DNA of 7,940 nucleotides from an uncultured Sphingomonadales bacterium (GCA_903893935.1 CAITOD010000132.1:1-7940), one strand, 5' to 3'; numbered from the stretch's first letter, positions 1-7,940 are shown. Made by a program: numbers and translations. The notes: generated from the sequence alone by a model not told the origin.

Positions 1-761
1 ATGCCGCATTCGGTCTTGTCCCAGCCTTTCCAGCGGCCCGAGCGCGGGTCTTCGCCCGGCGCCACTCTGCTGGTGCAGGGCGCGCAGCCGATCGACGGAA
101 AGCCGTGCGCGACAAGCGGGTGGCGCGGCAGATCGTGGGCGGTGAACCACGCCTCGATCTGGTCGTGGCTCCAATTGGCGAGCGGATTGATTTTCAGCCG
201 GCCTTCGCCATCGCTGTGATCGATTTCAAAGCGCGGCAGCCCGGCGCGGGTGCGCGACTGAAACCCCTTGCGCCCGGTGATCGAGCCGTCGAACCCGGCC
301 ATCGCGCGCGCCAGCGGCGCCACTTTGCGGATCGCGCAGCACCCGTCGGGGTCCCACGACCAGCGCAGGCCTTTGTCGTCCTTGCTGGCGAGCAGATCGG
401 CATCAGGCGTCAGCACGCGCAGATCGGTCAGCCCCAGTCGCGCCACCAGCGTGTCGCGATAGGCAAGCGTTTCGTCGAAATGTTTCAGCGTGTCGAGAAA
501 CAGCACCGGCACGCCCGGATCGACTTCGGCGACGAGGTGCAGCAGCACCGCGCTTTCGGCGCCAAAGCTCGACACCACCGCGAGATCGCCAGCCAGGCCG
601 TCGCGGATCACCGCGCGCAGCATGTCGCGCGTGTCTGCTCCGCGAAACAGGTTGTTGAGCCGGATCGCGTCGGCATCGCTGAACCGCGGGCCGGTTGCGA
701 TGCGATCGATATGCCGCGCAGACGCGGCCTGAGGGGTGGCAGTCCGGGCAGGATCAGCCAT
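1..761 (-). CDS. cysH: Assimilatory adenylyl-sulfate (APS-type) reductase CysH, 3' end cut by window
   Basis: Cytoplasmic enzyme that reduces activated sulfate to sulfite, with thioredoxin or glutaredoxin as usual donor. The visible 253 codons have the PP-loop-like SSFGAES near residues 64-70, SITGRKGFQSR near 160-170, and a C-terminal stretch reaching KTECG, where Cys252 is the expected catalytic cysteine. Cys141-Cys142 and Cys226-x2-Cys229 form the CC...CxxC set that binds a [4Fe-4S] cluster in APS reductases and is absent from the PAPS-specific E. coli type. APS is therefore the likely substrate (inference), which would make APS kinase dispensable for assimilation. Only the extreme C terminus is missing, off the left edge. 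The ATG overlaps the end of the DUF934 gene by 8 bp, with no strong ribosome binding site, suggesting translational coupling. It is the last visible gene of the operon. Confidence 0.95.
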   Translation of the reverse strand, partial: MADPARTATPQAASARHIDRIATGPRFSDADAIRLNNLFRGADTRDMLRAVIRDGLAGDLAVVSSFGAESAVLLHLVAEVDPGVPVLFLDTLKHFDETLAYRDTLVARLGLTDLRVLTPDADLLASKDDKGLRWSWDPDGCCAIRKVAPLARAMAGFDGSITGRKGFQSRTRAGLPRFEIDHSDGEGRLKINPLANWSHDQIEAWFTAHDLPRHPLVAHGFPSIGCAPCTSRVAPGEDPRSGRWKGWDKTECG

Positions 762-1174
762 GCCGCAGCGCCCAGATCGGCGCGCGGCCATCGACGGTGC
801 GCTGATAGACTTCGGGCCAGGTGGCGATCGCCTTGTCGATCGCTGCGCGCGCGATCGGCTGGTCGGGCCGGAATGCGTCGAACCCGCAGCGGTGGTAATG
901 GCTGATCTGGTCGACCAGCACCTGGCCCACCGCGCGCAATTCGCCGGCATAGCCATGTTCGCGCAAGATCCGCGCCGCCGAATAGCCGCGGCCGTCGTTG
1001 AAACCGGGAAATTCCACTTCGACCAGTTCGAGCTGGCCGAGCAGGGGCAGCAGCGCGCGCGCATCGTCGCCCGGCGACAGGCGCACGGCAGCCGCATTGG
1101 TGGTTTCGGCCAGCTCGGCAAAGGCCAGCACCGGTGCCGCGCTCGCCGCGTCGTCGCGCAGCCGGATCAGTGTG

Positions 1175-1182
<8 letters not shown>
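754..1182 (-). CDS. DUF934 family protein, sulfite reduction accessory
   Basis: A 142-residue soluble protein of the DUF934 (COG3749) family, recognised by FPGFNDGRGYSAARILRE near residues 58-75, the ELRAVGQVLVDQ segment (81-92) and HRCGFDAF (97-104). The family is regularly found beside cysI and cysH in Proteobacteria and is often labelled an oxidoreductase, but its reaction is unknown to me. Here it sits between those two genes, which supports a role in sulfite or sulfate reduction. The open frame extends further upstream, but that part lies inside cysI in another frame. I chose the ATG at 1182 because AAGGA lies 8 bases before it and it overlaps the cysI stop by 8 bp, mirroring its own 8-bp overlap with cysH. 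No signal peptide or membrane segment is visible. Confidence 0.9.
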
Positions 1183-2809
<1,627 letters not shown>

Positions 2810-2830
2810 CGGGGGATCTTTCGCGTAAAA

Positions 2831-3142
2831 TCAGGCAATCCAGGCGGCGGCGGCAGGGTCGTCGGGGCGGAGCGACAAGTCGAGGCGCACGGTCGGCCCG
2901 AGCGCGCGCATCCGCTCCTTGATATGGTTGGGGCGCACTTTGCCATGCTCGCGCGTCGCGTCGACGACATAGGCGCTGACCACGCTGCGCGCAGCTTCTT
3001 CGGCGGCGATCAGCGCACCGGCATCATCGGCCAGCGGTGCCGCGTGATCGACGTGGCGCGACCAGCCGCTGCCGGTCCACCAGATCACATCGCCCACCAG
3101 CAGATCGTTGCCGGTCAGGATTTTGATTTTTTCGACGCTCAC
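2831..3142 (-). CDS. DUF2849 small protein, putative sulfite reductase partner
   Basis: A 103-residue soluble protein that I assign to DUF2849 from its opening (VEKIKILTGNDLLVGDVIWW), the G-W-S-R-H segment near 27-30, its length and its place directly before cysI. Its reaction is not established by anything in the sequence: there are no cysteines and no flavin or NAD fold, so it is unlikely to carry an iron-sulfur centre itself. I recall genome-wide mutant fitness work linking this family to sulfite reductase in bacteria without CysJ; that is memory, not shown here. The GTG start overlaps the methyltransferase stop as GTGA, and GGAG lies 8 bases before it. The frame runs further upstream, but that part is the shadow of the methyltransferase gene. 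Confidence 0.85.
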   Translation of the reverse strand: MSVEKIKILTGNDLLVGDVIWWTGSGWSRHVDHAAPLADDAGALIAAEEAARSVVSAYVVDATREHGKVRPNHIKERMRALGPTVRLDLSLRPDDPAAAAWIA

Positions 3143-3933
3143 CGCACGGTCTCCGCAATAAAGGCCAGCTCGCTGGCGTCGGCGCGCGCAGCCACTTCGC
3201 CAATGACAATGAGCGCCGGGCTTTTGACCGCATGATCGGCAACGATCCGGTCGAGCCCCGCGAGCACGCCGCGCAGCACGCGCATGCCCGGCCGGGTGGC
3301 GTTTTCGATCACCGCCACGGGCATCGCCGGCGACAGGCCATCGGCGATCAGCTTGTCGGTGATCGCAGCCGCCGTTGCGAGGCCCATGTAGATCACCAGC
3401 GTGCGGCCATGGCCGGCGAGCCCGGTCCAGTCCTGATCGGCGAGCCCTTTGCATTGGCCGGCGACGAACGACACGGTCGAGGCTGCATCGCGATGCGTGA
3501 GCGCAATCCCCGCCGCAGCGGCAGCACCCAGCGCCGCGCTGATCCCCGGCACCACTGCGACCGGCACCCCGGCCGCGCGGCACGCCTCGGCCTCTTCGCC
3601 GCCACGCCCGAACACGAACGGATCGCCGCCTTTCAGCCGCACCACATCGTTGCCCGCCAGCGCTTCGCGCACCAGCAGCGCGTTGATCGCGTCTTGCGGC
3701 ATGGTGTGGCGCGACCGGCTTTTGGCGACTGAAATCAGCCGCGCATCGGCCGGCGCCATGGCCAAAATCGCCGGATCGACCAGCCCGTCGTGCACAATCA
3801 GCCGCGCCGCCGCGATCAGCCGCGCCGCGCGCAGCGTCAACAGCTCGGGATCGCCCGGGCCGGCGCCGACGAGGTGAACAGTGCCGATCGGGTCGGCGGG
3901 CTTTGGGGCAGGGCGCATTTCCATGCCGCGCAC
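3139..3933 (-). CDS. cobA: Uroporphyrinogen-III C-methyltransferase (siroheme pathway)
   Basis: Transfers two methyl groups from S-adenosylmethionine to uroporphyrinogen III to give precorrin-2, which leads to siroheme, the cofactor of CysI. The 264-residue protein has the family landmarks in order: VGAGPGDPELLT (22-33), VRLKGGDPFVFGRGGEE (98-114), PGIS (129-132), LTHRD (145-149) and ENATRPG (210-216). It matches the stand-alone enzyme and the C-terminal domain of CysG. The dehydrogenase/chelatase domain of CysG is absent, so siroheme completion must be encoded elsewhere. It is the first gene of the sulfite reductase operon. The start is uncertain: the GTG at 3933 has GGGGA about 10 bases upstream, while ATG codons at 3924 and 3918 are alternatives. 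Because the product is also a corrinoid precursor, a cobalamin role is possible, but the neighbours argue for siroheme. Confidence 0.95.
   Translation of the reverse strand: MRGMEMRPAPKPADPIGTVHLVGAGPGDPELLTLRAARLIAAARLIVHDGLVDPAILAMAPADARLISVAKSRSRHTMPQDAINALLVREALAGNDVVRLKGGDPFVFGRGGEEAEACRAAGVPVAVVPGISAALGAAAAAGIALTHRDAASTVSFVAGQCKGLADQDWTGLAGHGRTLVIYMGLATAAAITDKLIADGLSPAMPVAVIENATRPGMRVLRGVLAGLDRIVADHAVKSPALIVIGEVAARADASELAFIAETVR
3151..3154 (-). promoter_or_regulatory. Ribosome binding site of the DUF2849 gene
   Basis: GGAG on the minus strand, 8 bases before the GTG at 3142 and within the last codons of the methyltransferase gene. It supports the GTG start and the GTGA overlap. Confidence 0.6.
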
Positions 3934-3978
3934 TTGGTGATTGTCCCCGCCACTCGCCAGCGAGAATGTGTTGCAGCC

Positions 3979-3999
3979 CCGCTAGACCAGCTTTAGCGG
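3979..3999. promoter_or_regulatory. Candidate operator dyad upstream of the sulfite reductase operon
   Basis: CCGCTA and TAGCGG form a perfect 6-bp inverted repeat around 9 bases, ending 46 bases before the GTG start of the methyltransferase gene. Its core fits the T-N11-A pattern favoured by LysR-type regulators, the family of the sulfur regulators CysB and Cbl. No such regulator gene is in the window, so the link is inference. It could also be a transcript hairpin, but no T-run follows that would suggest a terminator. Confidence 0.3.
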
Positions 4000-4065
4000 C
4001 GGGCGCGACCGGCGCAAACGCTGCCAGGAACCGCTCCGATCAGGCACACAAAACTCCCCGCACCC

Positions 4066-4195
4066 CCGTTCGTGCTGAGCCTGTCGAAGCACGCGCGCGA
4101 CCTTTGACCCTGTGCCTAAATTCGGAATTGGGGCGAATGCTTGCGCGCGTGTTTAGCTTCGCTGGCCTTCGGCTCGACAGGCTCAGCACGAACGG
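4066..4195. repeat. Inverted pair of dispersed sphingomonad-type repeats
   Basis: The 22 bases at 4066-4087 (beginning CCGTTCGTGCTGAGCC) are the exact reverse complement of 4174-4195. A second, inner pair, CACGCGCGC at 4090-4098 and GCGCGCGTG at 4143-4151, extends the dyad. The arms could fold into a long stem with a central loop in either strand or in RNA. The arm sequence resembles a short repeat that I remember as widespread between genes in sphingomonads and other Proteobacteria. It may stop or stabilise the mscS transcript end, or be only a dispersed repeat. No transposase or clear target duplication is seen. Confidence 0.85.
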
Positions 4196-4264
4196 ACGCG
4201 GGGTAAGGGAGCGGACGCGGGGTAAGGGAGCGGACGGGGTGAGGGTGCGGACAGGGTGAGGGAG
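4193..4264. repeat. GC-rich tandem repeat, two 19-bp and two 17-bp units
   Basis: Two identical 19-bp units (CGGACGCGGGGTAAGGGAG, at 4193-4211 and 4212-4230) are followed by two related 17-bp units at 4231-4247 and 4248-4264 that lack two central bases. A degenerate G-rich tail continues towards the mscS stop. The array abuts the right arm of the inverted repeat and shares its last three bases (CGG), so it may have grown by slippage from the repeat edge. Confidence 0.85.
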
Positions 4265-4287
4265 CGGGCGGGGCTGGGGAGGAGGGC

Positions 4288-5262
4288 TTACACTCCCTCA
4301 ACCCCACCGTCCGCACCACCTTCACGCCCCAGCAGCGATTGCGCCAGCCGCCTGATCCCGTCCGAATCGCGCAAGTGCACATCCTGCTGCGGATAGGGGA
4401 TTTCCACGCCGCGTTCGCGGAACAAGTGCCAGGCGTTCTTGAGCACTTCGGACCGGATCGCGCCGATGCCGTTTTCGGGGTCGATGATCCAGCAGCCGAC
4501 CGACATTTCGATGGCACTGGGGCCGAGCGACGAGAGCAGCACATAAGGCGGCGGATCGGCCAGCGCACGCGGCACGGCTGCAGCGGCTTCGAGCAGCAGG
4601 TCTTCGACCAGGTCGATATCGCTGCCATAGGCCACGCTGATCGGGATCGACACCGCCACGATGCGCGACGAATACGACCAGTTTTCGACCTGGCTGGTCA
4701 TCAGGTTCTGGTTGGGAATCAGGTATTCGCGATTGTCCAGCGTGCTGACCGAAATCGCGCGCAGCCCGATCCGGTTGACCACGCCCATTGTTGTGGTGCT
4801 GCCGCTGGTCACCGCAATCACGTCGCCCGGTTTGATCGAGCGGTCGAGCAGCAGGATGATCCCGGCAATCATGTTGCCCGCGGTGGTCTGCAAGCCGAAA
4901 CCGACCGCAAGCCCTAGCGCGCCCGAAAACACCGTGAATGCGGTCAGGCTGATCCCCAGCGTGTCGACCGTGGCGAAAAATGCGAAAGTCCACACCGTCA
5001 GCGTGATCAGCTTGTCGCCCAGCGTTATTTGCGTGACATCAAGGCCCTTGATGCGGCGCAACAGCCGCCGCAGCAGGCTGCCCGCCACGCGCGCGCCGGC
5101 CAGTGCGGCGATAACCACCAGCACCATCCAGATCGCGTTGGCGAGCGAAATATGGTACTTGCCGACATCGATGCTGATGTCGTCGAGCGTATCGACCCAG
5201 TCGTGCAGTTGCGCGTTGATCTGCTGCAAATGCGCGTTGATATGGCGGCTGGCCGAATTCAT
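4288..5262 (-). CDS. mscS: Small-conductance mechanosensitive channel, MscS family
   Basis: A 324-residue inner-membrane channel that opens under membrane tension to release solutes on osmotic downshock. It has three membrane segments (about 39-62, 84-104 and 107-137). The third is rich in alanine and glycine (GALGLAVGFGLQTTAGNMIAG, written in part), as expected for the pore-lining helix, and leads into DRSIKPGDVI (140-149). The beta domain has IPNQNLMTSQVENWSY (182-197), and the C-terminal domain ends near YPQQDVHLR (290-298), matching the E. coli-type small MscS. The length is close to the minimal family form, with a slightly longer N terminus. The ATG overlaps the metC stop as ATGA, so it is probably translated from the metC transcript. 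A sulfur-metabolism role is not indicated by the protein. Confidence 0.94.
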   Translation of the reverse strand: MNSASRHINAHLQQINAQLHDWVDTLDDISIDVGKYHISLANAIWMVLVVIAALAGARVAGSLLRRLLRRIKGLDVTQITLGDKLITLTVWTFAFFATVDTLGISLTAFTVFSGALGLAVGFGLQTTAGNMIAGIILLLDRSIKPGDVIAVTSGSTTTMGVVNRIGLRAISVSTLDNREYLIPNQNLMTSQVENWSYSSRIVAVSIPISVAYGSDIDLVEDLLLEAAAAVPRALADPPPYVLLSSLGPSAIEMSVGCWIIDPENGIGAIRSEVLKNAWHLFRERGVEIPYPQQDVHLRDSDGIRRLAQSLLGREGGADGGVEGV

Positions 5263-6500
5263 GCCGCAGTCTCGCGCGCGTTGCGCCAGACGCCGAGCGC
5301 CTGTTCGAGATCGGCGATCAGATCGGCGGGATCTTCCAGCCCGACGGCGAGGCGGATGCCAAACCGATCAGCCTGGTCCCAGCCCGCAGGCGGCCAGGCT
5401 GTAGCGCTGCGAATCGGCGCCGGATCGACCGGCGTGGCGAGGCTTTCGAACCCGCCCCAGCTATAGCCGATGCCGAACAGCGCCAGCGCATCGATCAGCG
5501 CGTCGCGCGCTGCACTGCTGCCGCCTTTGAGCACAAAGCTGAACAAGCCGCAGCCGCCGGTGAAATCGCGCGCCCACAGATCGTGGCCCGGCGCGCCCGG
5601 CAGCATCGGGCACAACACGTGCGCCACTTCCGCGCGCGCGGCCAGCCATTGCGCGAGGGCAAGCGCACTGGCGGTCGTGCGCTGCAGGCGAATGTCCATC
5701 GTGCGCAGCCCGCGCAGCAGCAGAGCTGCATCGTCGGGGGATACCACCGTGCCCATGGTTTGCGCGCGCAGGCGCAGCTTGCGGTACCACGAGGCACCGG
5801 CGCTGGCCGATCCCATCATCACGTCGGAATGCCCGCCGACGTGTTTGGTCAGGCTCATCACCGCAATATCGACCCCCTGGCTGAGCGCGGCAAACCCGAG
5901 CGAGCTCGCCCAGGTGTTGTCGATCACGCTCACCAGCCCGTGCTCGCGCGCGATTTTGACCAGTTGCGGCACATCGCTGACGTCCATGGTCAGGCTGCCC
6001 GGGCTTTCGATCAGCACCGCGCGCGTGCGCGGGCAGATCGCCGCAGCCATGGCGGCGGGATCGAGCGGGTCGAACCAGCGCGTTTCCACCCCGAAATCGC
6101 GCAACAGCCCGCGCCCCATCGCGCGGCTGGGCTCATAGGCGTTGTCGGTCATCAGCAGCACATTGCCCGGCCGCAGCACCGTCAGCATCACGCCGGCAAT
6201 CGCCGCCACGCCCGACGGATAGAGCACGGTGCCCGCGGCCTCCGGTTCGAGCGCGGTCAGCGCTTCGGCCAGCGCCCATTGCGTCGGCGCGCCGCGCCGC
6301 CCGTAATAGAACTGCCCGTCGGCATTGGCCGGATGCGCGCGCAGCGCCGCCATGTCGGGATAGAGATGCGTGCTGGCGCGCCACACCGGCGGATTGACCA
6401 CCGCGCCCGGATGCCCCGGTGTCCCGGTCCATTCCGCCGTCCGCCCAGCCAGCGTGACGCGCGTGCCGGGGCCGTATCGGGTATCGTCGTTGCCATTCAT
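5259..6500 (-). CDS. metC: Cystathionine beta-lyase MetC
   Basis: PLP-dependent cytoplasmic enzyme that cleaves cystathionine to homocysteine, pyruvate and ammonia in methionine synthesis; it can also release sulfide from cysteine. The 413-residue protein belongs to the Cys/Met metabolism PLP family. YYGRRGAPT (65-73) contacts the cofactor phosphate, IDNTWA (193-198) holds the aspartate facing the pyridine nitrogen, and SLTKHVGGHSD (216-226) carries Lys219, the Schiff-base lysine. GYSWGGFESL (345-354) is typical of the beta-lyase branch rather than MetB or MetZ. An in-frame GTG at 6560 would add 20 residues, but those codons have only about 55% G/C at third positions against over 80% just after the ATG, so I prefer the ATG at 6500. 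Neither start has a good ribosome binding site. It overlaps mscS by 4 bp. Confidence 0.93.
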   Translation of the reverse strand: MNGNDDTRYGPGTRVTLAGRTAEWTGTPGHPGAVVNPPVWRASTHLYPDMAALRAHPANADGQFYYGRRGAPTQWALAEALTALEPEAAGTVLYPSGVAAIAGVMLTVLRPGNVLLMTDNAYEPSRAMGRGLLRDFGVETRWFDPLDPAAMAAAICPRTRAVLIESPGSLTMDVSDVPQLVKIAREHGLVSVIDNTWASSLGFAALSQGVDIAVMSLTKHVGGHSDVMMGSASAGASWYRKLRLRAQTMGTVVSPDDAALLLRGLRTMDIRLQRTTASALALAQWLAARAEVAHVLCPMLPGAPGHDLWARDFTGGCGLFSFVLKGGSSAARDALIDALALFGIGYSWGGFESLATPVDPAPIRSATAWPPAGWDQADRFGIRLAVGLEDPADLIADLEQALGVWRNARETAA

Positions 6501-6644
6501 GCGCAGGGGAAAAGCAGGATTGGCGCGCAAAGACAACCGGGTTGGTCGCAAATCTGCCACCGCATCCCGCTTATGCCGCCGCCGCTGAGCGGTCGAGCCA
6601 ACCGTTTTTCGACATCCCGGCTCTGTGCCCGTGTCTCGCCCGGC

Positions 6645-7490
6645 CTATCGCATTGCGCCGGTTTCGACCGGCAAAGCCGGGTCCGCGCCCCATTCCGCCC
6701 AGCTGCCGTCGTAAAGCGCGAAATCTTCTTTGCCGAGCACGTGCGCGGCAAACAGCACGACATTGGCGGTCATGCCCGATCCGCAACTGGCGATCAGCGG
6801 CTGGTCGAGATCGATCCCGGCGGCGACAAAGGCGGCGCGCAACTGGTCGGGCTTTTTCCACGTGCCGTCGGGCGCGAACAGGCTGGCATAAGGCAGGTTG
6901 CGCGCCGCCGGGATATGGCCCGAGGCGAGCCCGGGGCGGGTTTCGGGGACTTCGCCGGTGAAGCGTCCGGGCCCGCGCGCGTCGACCAGCTGTTCGGCGC
7001 GGGTAGTGATATTGGCGAGCACTTGCGCTTTGCTGCGCAGGCGGGCGGGGTCGCTCCACACAGTGAAGTGGCGATGGCGCAGCGTTTCGCGGCCTTGCGC
7101 GCAGGGGCGCCCTTCGGCTTTCCATTTGGCAATGCCGCCATCGAGCAGCGCGACGTTGTGCGCGCCAAACAGCATGAACATGAACCACGCGCGGGCCGAC
7201 GAATGGATCGGGCTGTCGTCGTAGACCACCACGCGGCTGCCATCGCCGAGCCCCAGGCTCTGCATCCGGCTGGCGAATTTCTCGGCCGGGGGCAATGTGT
7301 TGGCATAAGGCGCGCTGGTGTCGACAAGATCATCGAGATTCATGAACACCGCGCCCGGAATATGGCATGCCTCGTATTCGCGCGCCGCGTCGCGCTGGTG
7401 TTCGGGCAGAAACGCGGTCGCATCGACCACGCGCAAGTCGCCGGCGCCGAGTTCTGTGGCGAGCCATTGCGTGGTAACCAGCGGTTCCAT
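6645..7490 (-). CDS. sseA: 3-mercaptopyruvate sulfurtransferase
   Basis: Transfers sulfur from 3-mercaptopyruvate, made by cysteine transamination, to thiols or cyanide through a persulfide. The 281-residue protein has two rhodanese domains: an inactive N-terminal one (about 5-128, with [12 protein letters not shown] at 43-54) and a catalytic C-terminal one (about 155-275, with [11 protein letters not shown] at 191-201). The active loop CGSGMTA has catalytic Cys236 and matches the CG(S/G)xT type of mercaptopyruvate enzymes rather than the CRKGVT loop of thiosulfate sulfurtransferases. The substrate call is therefore good but still inferred from the loop. I chose the ATG at 7490, preceded by AGGAGAGG at 10 bases; an ATG at 7516 lies upstream of that site. 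It diverges from queF and is followed 144 bp later by metC. Confidence 0.94.
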   Translation of the reverse strand: MEPLVTTQWLATELGAGDLRVVDATAFLPEHQRDAAREYEACHIPGAVFMNLDDLVDTSAPYANTLPPAEKFASRMQSLGLGDGSRVVVYDDSPIHSSARAWFMFMLFGAHNVALLDGGIAKWKAEGRPCAQGRETLRHRHFTVWSDPARLRSKAQVLANITTRAEQLVDARGPGRFTGEVPETRPGLASGHIPAARNLPYASLFAPDGTWKKPDQLRAAFVAAGIDLDQPLIASCGSGMTANVVLFAAHVLGKEDFALYDGSWAEWGADPALPVETGAMR

Positions 7491-7500
7491 GGGTTTCCGG

Positions 7501-7508
7501 CCTCTCCT
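7501..7508 (-). promoter_or_regulatory. Ribosome binding site of sseA
   Basis: AGGAGAGG on the minus strand, 10 bases before the ATG at 7490. It would lie inside the gene if the upstream ATG at 7516 were used, so it decides the start. Confidence 0.65.
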
Positions 7509-7528
7509 GCCCGACATGTTCCCGGCGC

Positions 7529-7558
7529 ATCTTAACCGGGCGTACCGGTGCCGTCGAG
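7529..7558 (-). promoter_or_regulatory. Weak candidate promoter for sseA
   Basis: On the minus strand, CTCGAC (7558-7553) and TAAGAT (7534-7529) are separated by 18 bases, ending about 38 bases before the sseA ATG. Each hexamer matches the sigma-70 consensus at only four positions or so. It is the best pair I see in the 140-bp divergent gap, which otherwise is very GC-rich. Confidence 0.25.
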
Positions 7559-7620
7559 GCAGTTTCACCCCGGGGCGCTTGCCCGGGCGGCCGGGCGGCG
7601 GCATGGGAGCGAGGATCGAA

Positions 7621-7624
7621 AGGA
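7621..7624 (+). promoter_or_regulatory. Ribosome binding site of queF
   Basis: AGGA lies 6 bases before the ATG at 7631, supporting that start. Confidence 0.6.
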
Positions 7625-7630
7625 TTTGCG

Positions 7631-7940
7631 ATGGCCGAACTCAATCCCCTGCATCTTGGTCAGCCGAGCGCTTTGCCCGCTTCGCCCGAAACGGCCGTGC
7701 TCGACTATGTGCCCAATCCGCGCCCGGGCGCGCTCTATCTCGCGCGCTTTGCCGCGCCCGAATTCACGTCGCTGTGCCCAGTGACCGGCCAGCCCGATTT
7801 CGCGCATCTGGTGATCGATTACGCGCCGGCGGCGACAATCGTCGAATCGAAATCGCTCAAGCTGTTCCTCGGCGCGTTTCGCAACCATGCCGGGTTTCAC
7901 GAAGACGTGACGGTGGGGATCGGCGAGCGGCTGTTCGCCG
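7631..7940 (+). CDS. queF: NADPH-dependent 7-cyano-7-deazaguanine reductase QueF, 3' end cut by window
   Basis: Reduces the nitrile preQ0 to the amine preQ1 with NADPH in the queuosine pathway for tRNA modification. The 103 visible codons show the catalytic cysteine in [13 protein letters not shown] (Cys49), the general acid Asp56 seven residues later, the QueF signature ESKSLKLF (72-79), and the His90-Glu91 pair at the expected distance of 41 from the cysteine. These place it in the T-fold family, and the cysteine near residue 50 fits the short, single-domain type like that of Bacillus rather than the longer two-domain E. coli type. The C terminus is beyond the right edge. It is divergent from sseA and has no sulfur role that I can see. 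Confidence 0.95.
   Translation, partial: MAELNPLHLGQPSALPASPETAVLDYVPNPRPGALYLARFAAPEFTSLCPVTGQPDFAHLVIDYAPAATIVESKSLKLFLGAFRNHAGFHEDVTVGIGERLFA

Larger units (their letters stand above)
3934..4287. other. Intergenic region between mscS and the sulfite reductase operon
   Basis: 354 bp without a credible gene. From right to left it holds GC-rich tandem repeats just past the mscS stop, a perfect 22-bp inverted repeat pair, and a small dyad close to the methyltransferase start. Open frames across it yield the VRAEPVE-type peptides that arise when this kind of dispersed repeat is translated, so I treat them as spurious. The operon promoter should lie here, but I see no convincing -35/-10 pair; the best minus-strand match (TTGCGC, 16 bases, TAAAGC) is poor. 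Confidence 0.8.

Noticed and set aside
105..905. A 266-codon plus-strand open frame opposite cysH and DUF934.
   Set aside because: It is a shadow of cysH, which has the full motif set on the minus strand.
3979..3999. Intrinsic terminator at the dyad.
   Set aside because: The stem is only 6 bp and no T-run follows on either strand.
3903..4259. A 118-codon plus-strand frame and a minus-strand frame (4116-4628) through the intergenic repeats.
   Set aside because: Their peptides (VRAEPVE and LRLDRLSTNG types) come from translating the dispersed repeat and are commonly seen as spurious proteins; one also overlaps mscS in another frame.
6501..6560. N-terminal extension of MetC from the GTG at 6560.
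   Set aside because: Third-position GC falls to about 55% in these 20 codons, unlike the rest of the gene, so they are probably untranslated leader.
6501..6644. A SAM-responsive riboswitch before metC.
   Set aside because: I could not match the region to the SAM-II or other SAM riboswitch core by eye, so there is no support for one.
5583..7535. A 650-codon plus-strand open frame antisense to metC and sseA.
   Set aside because: Same cause; it crosses two well-supported genes and the gap between them, and the translation is rich in Arg, His and Ala without known motifs.

Overview
The window looks like a chromosomal segment of a high-GC alphaproteobacterium, most likely a sphingomonad (Sphingomonas, Novosphingobium or a relative). 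This is inferred from the GC-rich third codon positions, the sulfite reductase operon with DUF2849 and DUF934 genes and no flavoprotein subunit nearby, and an intergenic repeat of a kind I recall as dispersed in sphingomonad genomes. No phage, transposase, CRISPR, tRNA or rRNA gene is visible.

Layout, right to left because nearly everything is on the minus strand. At the right edge queF (queuosine biosynthesis) runs on the plus strand and is cut by the window end. It diverges from sseA (3-mercaptopyruvate sulfurtransferase) across a 140-bp gap. sseA is followed by metC (cystathionine beta-lyase), and metC overlaps by 4 bp with a small MscS-type mechanosensitive channel gene. A 354-bp intergenic region follows. 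It holds a block of GC-rich tandem repeats, a perfect 22-bp inverted repeat pair, and a small dyad that may be an operator. Then comes a tight five-gene operon: uroporphyrinogen-III C-methyltransferase, DUF2849, cysI, DUF934, and cysH, which is cut by the left edge. Genes in this operon overlap by 4 or 8 bp, except for 21 bp before cysI.

Together the five genes form an assimilatory sulfate reduction module. CysH reduces activated sulfate to sulfite. CysI reduces sulfite to sulfide with a siroheme and an iron-sulfur cluster. The methyltransferase makes precorrin-2, the siroheme precursor. DUF2849 and DUF934 are accessory proteins whose biochemistry is not settled. SseA and MetC act in cysteine/mercaptopyruvate and methionine metabolism, so about 7 kb is sulfur-related. 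MscS and QueF have no obvious sulfur role.

The window is mostly ordinary core metabolism. The points most worth a second look are DUF2849 as a possible electron-delivery partner for CysI, the translational coupling of metC to a channel gene, and the intergenic repeats and dyad.
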